This document shows, in pieces, positions 41,069-51,386 of a DNA stretch of 64,000 bases. Position numbers and translations under genes: made by a program. The stretch covers positions 61,759,748 to 61,823,747 of the forward strand of contig CM043944.1 in assembly GCA_014529385.2 (NCBI GenBank). The letters are read 5' to 3'. Under the pieces are notes generated by a model that saw only the letters and a list, made by a program, of their open reading frames with translations, had not been told where the DNA came from and made no database searches. The stretch comes from Adiantum capillus-veneris (Eukaryota; Streptophyta; Polypodiopsida; Polypodiales; Pteridaceae). Positions within the stretch are counted from its first letter, which is position 1. Each line of letters opens with the position of its first letter.

Positions 41069-43824
41069 GGACATCGACTGGGATGATTGTGGTCCTCCTG
41101 GAGGCCCAGAGCGAGATCGTTGGCTCAAGGGAAAACTACCTTGTCCTTGCACCAAGTGCAAAAAACTCCTCGCTTGAGGCACATTGCTTTGGAAGCACGT
41201 GGACAACGAAGGGCTTTGGCATCCTCCGAAAAGCGCTCAGAGAGATGATAGCATGACTCACCCGTCGCTTGAGGAGGTGCCCCATTGGTCTGTGTTCGGT
41301 GATGGTGCACCGGCGCGCAAGGCCGAATGACAAAGGCAAGAGTGACAGGGCGATTTGGGTACACCACATGGTGATCCTGCCGTTGGTTCTACGTCGGCAG
41401 CTCCTACGGCATCTTCTTCACACTTTGAGGTAGAGGATGAGTACATGTTCGACATGTGTAATGAATTACTAGATCATGAGCGTGACTTGTACGAAGAATA
41501 TTGTCAGCCCCGCACTAAACGGGCTGCTGAAATGGAGGATAGATTGATGGCGAGTGCCTGAACACCTCTTTACGATGGTGCACGGTACTCGCTGCTCTGA
41601 GCATCATTGGAAGTACTCAACTTTCAAGCAAAATTCAGTTGGAGTAATGCAAGTGTCGATGTACTACTTCTGTAAGTATGGAATGTGGCTTTTATATACT
41701 CTCTCCCTCTCTCTTTATGGTGTTGTCTTCTAGGAATTATACTAATACGCATGTTTGTTATAGTTTGATGGGCAAAATATTGTCAGCTAATCACCACATG
41801 CCTCTAGATCGTCGACGAGCTAGATCGTATGTCATTGCACTTGGAATGGAATATGAGCGCATCCATGCGTGCGTCAACACTTGCATGCTATACCGCAATG
41901 AGCATGCACATGCTACCTCATGTCCCGTGTGTGGGGAGGCACGATACAAGACAGGTGTGAGCGGGGCACACCTACCCCGCAAGGTATTAAGACATTTTTC
42001 TCGCATCCAACACATGTTTAAAAGCAGGTCTACCGTGGAGCTTCTCACGTGGCAAGCAAACCATCGCTGAAATGATGGAATGATGCGTGTCCCTATCAAT
42101 TCACCTGCATGGAGGCACATCGAAACTCAATGGCCACAGTTTGGGTTGGAGCCTCAACACTTGAGGCTTGGGTTAGCAAGTGATGGTGTCAACCCCTTCG
42201 GCACTAAGTCTACTTCATGGAGCACTTGGCCTGTGGTGATCGTCAACTACAATATTCCACCATGGGAGACAACCAAGAAGGGAAATATACTTCTTTCCTT
42301 GCTTGTGCCAAGGAAGTACAAAGTGTCAAATATTGACATTTACCTCAAGCCCCTCATCGAGGAGTTGGAGGAGTTATAGAGAGGCATTCCTATTGTTGAT
42401 GTCTCACTTGCAAAGGGGGAGAGAGAGAGTCAAGTGAGGGGAATCCTTATGTGGACTATGCACGACTATCCTGGTCTTGGAGAGATTTATGGTAACCCCC
42501 TGTCCTCTCTCTCTCTCTCTCTCTCTCTCTCCCTTTAGCTGCCTTTAGCTCATTTTAGTTCACTCATCTCTCTAACCATATGATATGTAAGCAGGTTTGT
42601 CCACGTCGGGCCACAATGCATGTCCTACTTGCGGGCCATCGTTGGTGACGAAGAGACCAGATTCCTTGCGCAAGGTAATCTATCCAAACAACCATCGTTT
42701 CTTACCCCAAGGGCATATCAAGCACAAGGCTCCAACAAATGGGAAGGCTCCTCTAAAGCTCACAATGGAAGATTGGGAAACCATTTGGGAGGAACACCAC
42801 AACAACAATCCGGCTCCGTGTCCTCCACCAAAAGGTATGTCGAGGTACTCCATATTTTTAAGGCTTCCATATTGGAAGGACTTAAAAATACAACACCTCT
42901 TGGATCCCATGCACATATTTAAGAATGTAGCCCAAACACTATGGGCCCACATTATTGGCAAGAAGGACTCTTTGGGTTCTAGGGAGGATTTGAGGATTTT
43001 AAAATGTCTCCCGCCTCCGCCACTCCACGGCGTGCCCCAAATGAAAAGATTTTGCTTCCTAAAGCACCATGGATGCTAGCAAAAGAAGAATTAGACAAGG
43101 TAAAGGGTACCATTTCCTCTATTCGCACACCAACAGGATACATGAGGTCGCTAAAGGGATCTTTCACAAAAGCAAAGAAGGGTGGAAGTGTTCAATTGTA
43201 TGGGTTGAAGTTCCACGATTGGCACAAGATGCTTCAGGCATTCTTCATACTCCCTATTCTATCTATAGTTTGTGTGTATGACTATAACTCACTTTTCCTT
43301 TTCCTCATTTACATTGTAGTTCATTCTATTGGTGAGTATGTGTATATGTTGGGACAAGAAAGTCAGGGACGCTATTTTCAAATTAGGAGAGCTATTAAGG
43401 TACACCACAAGACTCCACTTGATCACACCTTTTTTATGTACACAATAATTTCAACTAGTACTTTGTGTATCCTTGTGTGTTTTCTTGCAGATTTGTGAGC
43501 TCCAAGGAAATCGAAATAGATGATATCTCTACTACTCAAACACTTACAACAGAAACTGTGTGTGCCATTGAGGATGCATTTCCTCAATTAGTCCTTCTTA
43601 GTCAAATTCACCTCTTGGTTCACGTGGTGGAGGAGATAGCTATATATGGAGTAGTGCAAGCATGATGGATGTTCTTCTTAGAGAGGTTTTTTAAGACTCT
43701 CAAAGATTTTGTGCGGCTACGGTTTCAACCAGAGGCATGTATGGCCGAAGGGTGGATTGTTCAAGAGGCATTTGTTTACATATTAGAGTATTTGGCACAA
43801 GTTGGTCCTTCAATGCCTTCATTA
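41069..43824 (+). pseudogene. Element G: TNP2-type CACTA transposase, 5' exons
   Basis: Exon 1 (about 41069-41671) encodes DIDWDDCGPPGGPERDRWLK with CPCTKC and LWKHVDNEGLWHPP, the N-terminal zinc region. Exon 2 (41768 to about 42494) has ERIHACVNTCMLYRN, CPVCGEARYK, LRLGLASDGVNPFGTKSTSW, STWPVVIVNYNIPPW and IDIYLKPLIEELEEL. Exon 3 (from about 42594) has HNACPTCGPSL, NNHRFLPQGH, RLPYWKDLKIQHLLDPMHIF. The 43465-43824 part has LLVHVVEEIAIYGVVQA, WMFFLERFFKTLKDFVRLRF and AEGWIVQEAFVYILEYLAQ, the DUF4218 region. Several stops and frameshifts are present. Introns have GT/AG borders. The coding ends at MPS-L, where element H is inserted. Confidence 0.85.
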
Positions 43825-44290
43825 GGAAAAATATGGACTCTCCATGGGCCTTGTAAGAATCCCTAATCTTAAGGAAGTATGTTGTGATTAAGGGAGACAA
43901 AGGAAATGATGGGGGCTATTTTGGTAGGTCATTTTCTAGCCTTCAAGCCTAGAAAAGGTGGGGTAAGTAGTGACTAGGAGGCTACCTTCTCTCTCTAGCT
44001 TTTCAACATCTCCTAGAGAAAAGGGGGTGTCATAAAGAGGGAGAGGGACCCTTGTACAAAAAGAGAATTTTTTCTAAAAACTCGGCCAAAAATAAACCCT
44101 AAAAATTTGTAATTTATTGAAATTTTCAAAAGTAGTCATTTCCCCCCAAAAAGTGACCCCAAACCTATTCTAATATCAAACAATCATTTTTTGCCTCCAA
44201 AATCCTTTTCTCTCTCTCCATGTCTCCTCTTTGTCTCTCTCACTCCCCTTCCTCAAAGTAGCCATTCCCACCATAGCCAGGACCTGCTGC
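43825..44290 (+). repeat. Element H left terminal inverted repeat
   Basis: Imperfect inverted match to 48640-49092: AGAGGGACCCTTG, AAACCCTAAAAATTTG and CACCATAGCC occur in order at corresponding distances. No reading frame. Confidence 0.8.
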
Positions 44291-44450
44291 ATCTCCCTCT
44301 TCATCTAAATGCTAAATCCTCCTTCTCACTCTTACAGAATTTTGCATCTCCCTCTCCATCTACCTGCTAAACCCTCCCTCTCATTCTCACACACTCCTAG
44401 ATCTGCCTCTTCATCTACCTGCTAAACACTTCCTCTCACTGTCACATTCC
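44291..44450 (+). repeat. 55-bp tandem repeat, three copies
   Basis: ATCTCCCTCTTCATCTA at 44291, ATCTCCCTCTCCATCTACC at 44346 and ATCTGCCTCTTCATCTACC at 44401 each lead into TGCTAAA..CCTCTCA. A decayed fourth copy may lie near 44545. Confidence 0.8.
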
Positions 44451-45530
44451 TCTCTCCTCTCTTCTTTCTATCCCTGTACCCTCTTCCATTGTTCACTGTC
44501 CTCACTCAAAAATACCAAGTCTACCGTAAGCCAAGATCTACAGCAACTACCTCTTCATCTACCTCCTCAATCTTCCATTTCAATGTCAACGTCCCCTCCC
44601 CTGACCCTAACCCTTCCCTCCCACTCAACTTCCCCTATCAACCAAGCCCACCCTGATTACAAGCTAATATAGTTGTCTTCACATCCACCTTTGCCTCTAT
44701 TGCATCCCACAACACTAATACCCAACTTCTACAAGCTATGGAAAAGAATCTAGCATACCCAACTTCTTGCAAGCTATGGAATAGAATATTATTTTTCATG
44801 TAAGGTGGAATCACATCACAAACTTTCTAGTTGGAAGGACATAAAAGGGTGCCCCTGGACCACAGGTGGAAACTCCATAGCCATGAGACAGAGATGGATC
44901 CCAAGCATAGGAAGGTCAAGTATGTCAAGCAATGGCGATGTTACTTTACACAAGGGCACTGGTTTCAAACCTGAGTGTATTTGAGGCAACATTTGAAGAA
45001 TTTAGATATGTACTCTATACATGCCGATCATGTATCCATAATGCCCAAAGCTATCGACATAGCTTTTACTTTGTAATCTCATAAAATCATGTTTGAGGTG
45101 GTCTGCAATGGACATGGTTTTGTAACAGCAAGCGCTATGGCTTTAATATATGAAATCTTTGATCTTGCAAATTAGTTTCCATGTAGAAATTTCTTTGAAG
45201 ATTTGATTTTTACCGAGGGGTTTGATGCTTATGCAAGTGTGTCACATGAATACGGTAAATTATTGGTGAATACTAGGGTTTGATAACTAATATAGAAAGT
45301 GTTGAACCAATGTTGAGAATTATGCTAGTGGGGAGGATTACCCATCACTCATAAGCCTGCATCAAGATGGGCCATGTAATTGCGTCATGGTAGCATTTCT
45401 GAGGCTGCAAAACTATATCAACCAATTCTTCAAAGGTAGGGGCTAGTTGGTTAGTTTAGGAGAGGAGGCAAGGGTGCCCATTCATGCATTGGATGGAAAA
45501 GAGGCATGGGATGGGTTTAGAAAACCTTTA

Positions 45531-45567
<37 letters not shown>

Positions 45568-45940
45568 CCCCCCATATCTCTTTGCTTTCAGCTAGCTAGC
45601 CATGTATGATCAATTATTTTTTGCATAAACTTATAGAGTAGTGTTTTGTATTAATAGAATATTGGTTCCTTTATGGGTATCTTCTTTAAGAATCAATTAT
45701 CTCTCTCTGTATCTCTCCCTTTTGTGCATGTTATGGCCATTTGCTTCAGCTCTCTTTCGCTAGTAGGCCTTTGTGAGACTAAAAAGTGTCTTGTACAACC
45801 AAGAAAAGCACCCCCTTTTTCTTTAGAGACCAGAACTAGAGCATACACACTATGGGGCACTATCTTGAAAATCAAAGGGGGGCTTGCAACGCGTCATGGT
45901 ATGAGATAGCTATTATTGCATGGTTGAGTGAAGTTTGAAC
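44451..45940. other. Element H interior, no recognised gene
   Basis: AT-balanced unique sequence with only broken reading frames. A + strand stretch at 44850-45100 keeps a protein-like composition over about 70 codons (KHRKVKYVKQWRCYF) before stops; no family recognised. A CT/C tract lies at 45533-45573. Confidence 0.5.
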
Positions 45941-46182
45941 ATCCTGTAGGACCATGTCAACCATGCCAAAGCAAGCTGGCACAGATAGAAGGCAAAGCAA
46001 GGGATGCATAGGCCTTGGGAGGCCAAAAAAAATCCCAAGGCCTAAAAAAATCCTGCCACAAGGGAGCGCTCCCTTGTGGCAGGATTTTTTTGGGCCTCCC
46101 AAGGCCTATGCACCCCCTGCCTTGCCTCCTACTCTTTGTGCTTGCTTAGTTTTGGGCATGGTGGCCTTGGGCCTATAGGATA
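45941..46182. repeat. Nested hairpin element (about 242 bp) with 24-bp perfect palindrome core
   Basis: The core 46044-46091 is a perfect inverted repeat centred on GAGCGCTC. Imperfect arms extend outwards to ATCCTGTAGG (45941) and CCTATAGGAT (46172-46181). The left arm has an extra CCAAGGCCTAAAAAAATC-type segment, a local duplication. Size and foldback form fit a MITE; target duplication not clear. Confidence 0.8.
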
Positions 46183-46499
46183 ACCATGAACATCCATCCA
46201 AAGAAGCATTTTACAAAACTATAGCTCATATGATATATCTAGAAAAAGAAAACTCATCCTCTACTACAAATGGATATAGATGGCTCACCATGTGCATGAT
46301 GCATTCTCTACTCATTCTCTGCTATACAGATGGCTCAAAGTATACATGATGCATACTCAATTAGCAAGAAATCCAAGGAGTAACTTGTCTTGGGTTTGAT
46401 CCATGTATCATGTCATTTATCCATCATAAGAGTGTATCCTCAATAAAGAGGAAATTCCCTTGAGTTCCAAAAGGGTCTCTCTCTCTCTCTCTATCCCTA

Positions 46500-46690
46500 G
46501 TTATCTATCTATTTATCTATCTTTGTGTTTTTTATCTACATGTGTATCTATCTATCTATTTATGTATCTATCAAATTATCTATCCATCTATCTATCTATC
46601 TATTAATGCATTTATCTATATCTATTTGTCTATTTGTCTGTTTATCCTCCATCTATCTATGTACAATATATATATGTATATCCTCTATCT
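46500..46690 (+). repeat. Tetranucleotide ATCT/TCTA microsatellite region
   Basis: Irregular runs of ATCT, ATTT and TATG steps over about 190 bp. Frames through it (Tyr, Ile, Leu, Ser) are not genes. Confidence 0.85.
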
Positions 46691-46738
46691 CTATCTTGTT
46701 TGTTCGCTCTCTTTTCTTTATTTTGATTTCATAGTCTA

Positions 46739-47402
46739 TGTTCCTTGGGGATTTCAAAGAACACAAGCTTATGGTTGAACTTACACAAATTCATATCAAA
46801 TACAACATAATAGCATTCCATTGCATTATTCATGGCAAAGGTAGAACGAAGTGTTTGCACAATGCCAAGAGGGGTGTGCTTGCAAACATGAGGGAATATG
46901 ATTGTTGTATCTTTCTTGGATTAGGTTTGAGTGTGTTCTTTCAAAAATTTGAAACCTGCCAAATATATTGAGATAAACTCTAAGTGCTCATGAACTAAAT
47001 GTTTGTTCAATGCCAAAGGAGGTTCATGTCTATGCCTGCAACACAAGATAATATGATTGCTCTATCTTGCTTAGATTAGTCTTGAGTATGGGATTCTTCT
47101 AAGAATTTAAAGCTTGCCAGCATTTTGAGATAAACTTTAAGTGCTCATACAACAGAAAATGAATCAAACCTGACCTTTGATATTAGATGGCTTACTAGAT
47201 CTACATGCAGGCACATTGAAAAGGTGTACTTGCTACCAAAAAATCAATTTACTTGATCAATTCTCTTATGAGCACCAAAAATTTGGCAGGAAGCACAATA
47301 CCCATACAAGATTAGATGAAACAAAAATTGATCACAAGCACAACATCATATAGTTGAAGATTAACTAGAGTGGACAAAAATGTAATGAAATAAGAGTGCT
47401 TT
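46739..47402. other. Element H interior with a diverged 130-bp repeat
   Basis: The phrases ATTGTTGTATCTTTCTTGGATTAGG (46901; quoted for content as ATATGATTGTTGTATC) and ATATGATTGCTCTATC near 47051, each followed by TTTGAGTGTG/TTGAGTATG and AACTCTAAGTGCTCAT or ACTTTAAGTGCTCAT, show a duplication of about 150 bp. No gene seen. Confidence 0.5.
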
Positions 47403-48246
47403 CTATTCAAGTAGTTTCATTACAAAGTTTGTAGCTTGGCTACAATAATAGCTTGGGATGTTATGTACTGGATCAAATACATTGAATGGAATATAGAATG
47501 AGGCAATTGCTATGCTTTTAGCAGGGCTTGTCTCATCATTGATAACTCCATGGACCTCCATATCCACAAGTATACACACCAAACAAAGACTGTTTAGAAT
47601 GATCTTCTGATTGGAGAAGTCACACTTTCCACTTGACACCAAACCAAGTTGAGCCCAAGCATCCACTGCAGTAATATTCTGTAATACAACAAATATGGTG
47701 TTAGCTACTATAGTTTAAATTAATATACATTGTTGAGTTATATAGATTAGTTCTTATCTATAGCATGCACAACCATAAAGATACCCGAGAGGCATTCAAG
47801 CGGTTGCTTTGCAAGTAAGCTAGATAAAAAAATACGTTCACAAATACCGTTGTCAAAAAATATGAACACATGCAAATTAAAGAGGACATACCCATAAGAT
47901 GACTTAGCATTAGACTTACAATGAGGTGAAAATTGGTTTGAAGCTCTCTGCAAGTGGATCTCAGCTACACTATACACATGTTGAGTGATGGACACCATCC
48001 CAGGTTTTGTTTTGAAAGCCATTAGTCTTCACTTCCAATGGCGTTCCGGTATGCCTCGACATTGTACTCCATGAGGACCAACACTGAACGGTTGCATGTA
48101 GACCCATGAGCCTTGCTAAATACCTGCGGGATCCATTTCACCTTCGAGCTCTTTGTGTTGTGCATCATGACCTTTTGTATCTCCAACTTGGGTTTTCTAT
48201 GCGTGGTATGGGTGGACATTCTTGGGAAGAGGTCGGGTGGCCACAC
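47403..48246 (-). pseudogene. Element H: unidentified coding-like region
   Basis: Three open stretches follow one another: 48022-48246 (74 codons, VMMHNTKSSKVKWIPQVFSK, VLVLMEYNVEAYRNAIGSED), 47747-48022 (91 codons, FKTKPGMVSITQHVYSVAEI) and 47403-47666 (87 codons). The first ends in a stop that overlaps the next ATG by one base. Composition is normal for protein. I recognise no family. It could be captured host coding sequence or a degenerate transposase; a cargo gene is possible but unproven. Confidence 0.35.
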
Positions 48247-48358
48247 AGTAGAGAGAGATTGGGAAGGGGGAGGGGGGGGAGGGTTGGAGAGAAGGATAGT
48301 GAGGTCTACACAATACAGAGAGAATGAAGGGGAGAAAGGGAGAGATAGAGAGGATGGA

Positions 48359-48690
48359 GAGTGAGCTTTTGGCTAAGGTGGGATAGTGATGAGCTTTGGG
48401 CTATGGTGGGCTACATTGTGGAGAATGGAGGGGTGAGGGGAGGGAGAGCTAGAGAGGATAGAGAGTGAGCATTTGGCTATGGTGGGGTTGACTGTAGAGA
48501 GAGTGAGGAGAGGGAGGGGGGATAGCTAAAGAGGAGGATAGTGATGAGCTTTGGGCTATGGTGGGCTGCACAGCACAGAGAGAATGGAGGGGGGAGGGGA
48601 GGGAGAGCTAGAGAAGATGGAGAGTGAGCTTTTGGCTATGGTGGGGTTGACTGTAGAGAGAGAGTGAGGGGAGGGGAGGGGGCAGGGGAG
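48359..48690 (+). repeat. About 155-bp tandem repeat next to right TIR of element H
   Basis: GTGATGAGCTTTGGGCTATG at 48387 recurs at 48541 (154 bp), and GAGTGAGC..TTTGGCTATGGTGGGG at 48463 recurs at 48622 (159 bp). The units are purine-rich (GGGGAGGG). Confidence 0.85.
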
Positions 48691-49092
48691 AGAAGATTGT
48701 GGGAGAAATAGAGAGAGGGAATTTGAAGAGAAAAAGTGACTTTTTGATGTTTAGTTATGTTTTGGGCAATTTTGGAGGGAAAATTGTCATTTTTGAGACT
48801 TTTCAAACATTTCAAATTTTTAGGGTTTTTTGACCTGCGTGATTTTTCTTTTGGGGTCCCTTTTTGTCAAGGGTCCCTCTCTAGGCTTTATGACACCTCT
48901 TTCCCCCCCCCCCCCCCCCCCCCCCCAGTCCACCTCCCCTTTCTCTCTAGGAATCAGGCATTGAAGAAGGGGACAAATAGGCTGCCCCACTATCTCTCCT
49001 TAGGCTATAGGTGATATCCCAAGAGCCCTTTCATTGGTCCTCCACTAACCCTTCCCTAATCAAAAGGGCCCGAGGAGAGTCCATATTTTTCC
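48640..49092 (-). repeat. Element H right terminal inverted repeat
   Basis: Inverted counterpart of 43825-44290. A run of 24 C (48903-48926) has expanded inside it and has no equal in the left arm. Confidence 0.8.
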
Positions 49093-50324
49093 TAATGTGC
49101 ATGTGGTTAGACAATGAAGATTCAAGGATGACTTCACACTTAACAAGTGGAAAGGGGAAACTACTTAACATGGATATGAATCTATCTGGAGTGGTCAATA
49201 ACTTTTGCATTCTCAATGCAAAGATTATGACCAAGTGGGTGGACTTGTGGACAGTCGCAAAGTCCACGCGTTTTCAAGAGAGGGAACCATAGAAACAAGC
49301 ACATGGAAGAAGGAGGGCACCCCTAGTGCCTAGACACCTTTCATATTTCCCAGATCTCATTAGTGCAGAGTGGATTCATGAGAGAATGATCGAGGCAAAA
49401 GCGCACGGAGAAGACATCACCAACAAAGAATGGGAGTATGCACAAGGCTGCGTACCAAAGGTAGAGTACTCATATACCTAAACCATATTGTTTTGCTATT
49501 TGTTGAAATTATCTTTAATATGTATATGATAAATTAATATATTTTTCTATTTTGTAGTGCCTTTCCTTTAACTCTATGTGGTCAAAGGGTCGTCACTTTC
49601 ATATGCGCCACATTGACGAGTGTAGAACCACCATGGATTGTGCCATCATGGGCAATTTTGACACAGATGGTAATGAAGCCAGGTACTACGAAACTATTGA
49701 AAGGATACTACAGGTTAATTTTAGAACCTTTCATAGCTTCATCTTCAAGTGCAAGTGGTTTGCAAATGTGTCCAGACGACATGAGAATGGCCTCGATCTA
49801 CATGGTGGACTCTAGTGTGCATCACACAAGGAGGTATGACAATTTAGTTTTACCGCGCAATTGTGAGCAGGTGAGTGACATGTATCTTTTTTATTCTTAT
49901 TTACTTGTTGTATCGTTAGTTATACGAATGTTACTCACTTTGAGCTTCTATTTTATAGGTCATCTATATCCCAACAATCCACCAACCAAAACTTTGGTTC
50001 GTTATTCCCGTAACACCTCGGGGGAGAACCATTTTTTCCACTAATGAAGTGGAGACTATCTTCGACCCTCTTCCACCTCCGACTTTGGATGAGGTGGAAA
50101 CAGAGGAGAGGGAGATCAATGAATCAAGTCCGGAAGCAAGTCTTAGCGAGGATGATTGTCATGATGATGAAGATGATGAGATGGAGGATGACGAACTCGA
50201 AGATGATCAAGCTGGCAATGCATCCACAAACAACAATTCCGTTTCTCTCTTTATTGATATAGAAGCCATGGGCTTAGAATTGAATGATGCTTCATGTAGA
50301 GATCTTTTGGAAGATGATTCATAA
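49093..50324 (+). pseudogene. Element G: TNP2-type CACTA transposase, 3' exons
   Basis: Coding resumes with MCMWLDNEDSRM, then GKGKLLNMDMNLSGVVNNFC and KIMTKWVDLW, and in a shifted frame FPDLISAEWIHERMIEAKAH to CVPK at a GT (49462). The next exon from about 49559 encodes FNSMWSKGRHFHMRHIDECR, ARYYETIERILQVNF and FIFKCKWFANVS, the DUF4216 region, with one frameshift near 49790. It ends at CAG/GTGAGT (49870). The last exon, 49961-50324, has TIHQPKLWFVIPVTPRGRTI and an acidic tail (ASLSEDDCHDDEDDEMEDDE), ending at a stop. Confidence 0.85.
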
Positions 50325-50470
50325 GCATTTTGCAGTTATGAAGTTTTTTGATCGTGTAATCCATTCACCTCTCTCTTTCTCTCTTTAGATTTGAGAATAT
50401 GCTCAATTATGTTAATCAATTGACAATGATTATTTTAGTTGTAAACAAGGGTAATCTTAGGCTGGGTTCA

Positions 50471-50612
50471 GACGAGGTTGGAGGAAGAAAGGCTTTTTGC
50501 AGGTCTACCGCCACCTTGTCTAAACGGTGTTGGAGAAAGAAGACGAGGTTGGAGGAAGAAAGGCTTTTTGCAGGTCTACCGCCACCTCGTCTAAACGGTG
50601 TTGGAGAAAGAA
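50471..50612 (+). repeat. 71-bp tandem duplication
   Basis: GACGAGGTTGGAGGAAGAAA starts at 50471 and at 50542; the two copies differ by about one base. It lies between the transposase gene and the right end of element G. Confidence 0.95.
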
Positions 50613-50923
50613 GAGTGAAAAACAGAGAGAGGTGGAGAGAGGCCAACAACTTTTCCAAGGGGGGTGTGCCGGAAGAAAAATGGCGGGCCCGAAGGAAGGT
50701 GATATCTATTCCAGTAAATAGTTTTTTTCCATGCAACTTAAACGCCCCTATGGAAAGCATTTCGGCCGTAGCGTCTGGACCGGGCCTTATATCCCCCGCC
50801 TCCTTCTCCCCCCTCTTTCTCTTTCTCTCTCTATCTTTCTTTCTCTTCATTTTAATATTTGAAAATTATATACAATACTCTTTAATTTTTATTGAGAGGA
50901 GGGAAACACCAAAATTTGGAGAA

Positions 50924-50958
<35 letters not shown>
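50924..50958 (+). repeat. Run of 35 G
   Basis: Homopolymer near the right end of element G, comparable to the G run at 40505-40524 near its left end. Confidence 0.95.
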
Positions 50959-50959
<1 letters not shown>

Positions 50960-50999
50960 GGGAGGGAGTTAATCCAAAATTTGAAAGTTTAGGTGCTAA

Positions 51000-51085
51000 A
51001 TTTGGGCAACGGATATAACGACGGTAATGGATACGATAATAACAGCGGTAATAACAGCGGATACAGTCGCAGTAATACTTTTAAC
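51000..51085. repeat. Element G: right subterminal repeats
   Basis: GACGGTAATGG, ATAATAACAGCGG, GGTAATAACAGCGG and CGCAGTAATAC follow each other. They are the inverted form of the TATTACCG motifs at 40685-40735. Confidence 0.6.
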
Positions 51086-51386
51086 ACAAAAAAAACACCC
51101 CCACCCTCCTCTCTCTTTTTTCTCTCGTTGAATTTACACCTTCTCTCTACAAAACACGGTAAAACAACATGTAAACACTTGGAGATTTTCATGGTGTACA
51201 GTGTGCCTCTCATCGGCAATCACTCTTACCCTTTTCCTATTGGACCGACAAGCCCGATACCTGACTCTACCAAATAAATAATACGGCATCCGTCTTAGGT
51301 GATAGGAATGTGCGTGAGGGTTAACAGTTATCTTCATAAACTCCTTATGCTTTGAGTAGATTCACTGGAATCATCCATTATTGCAC

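Larger units (their letters stand above)
43825..49092. mobile_element. Element H: 5.27-kb TIR transposon with TA target duplication
   Basis: The outer 19 bp, GGAAAAATATGGACTCTCC at 43825-43843, recur inverted at 49074-49092. TA flanks both ends (43823-43824 and 49093-49094). Inverted similarity continues for about 450 bp, with landmarks such as GTGTCATAAAG (44027) against CTTTATGACAC (48886) at equal distance from the ends. Removal of H plus one TA restores the transposase reading frame across PSL-MCMW. No transposase is recognised in H, so it is probably non-autonomous. A TA target suggests a Tc1/mariner-like mechanism, but TIR length is atypical and the superfamily is open. Confidence 0.8.
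40241..51300 (+). mobile_element. Element G: CACTA (En/Spm) transposon, interrupted by element H
   Basis: CACTA terminus at 40241, GGTAATA-type subterminal motifs at about 40685-40735 and in inverted form at about 51010-51085, and a spliced TNP2 transposase gene between. The right boundary is approximate. The DNA from 51100 to 51386 has no recognisable content. Confidence 0.75.

Noticed and set aside
45954-46178. Open frames on both strands across 45.87-46.18 kb
   Set aside because: They read through the hairpin element and mirror each other because of the inverted repeat.
43820-49097. CATTA/TAATG as CACTA-like ends of element H
   Set aside because: The 3-bp flanks (CTT and TGC) do not match, whereas TA flanks match and restore the coding frame of the host transposase.
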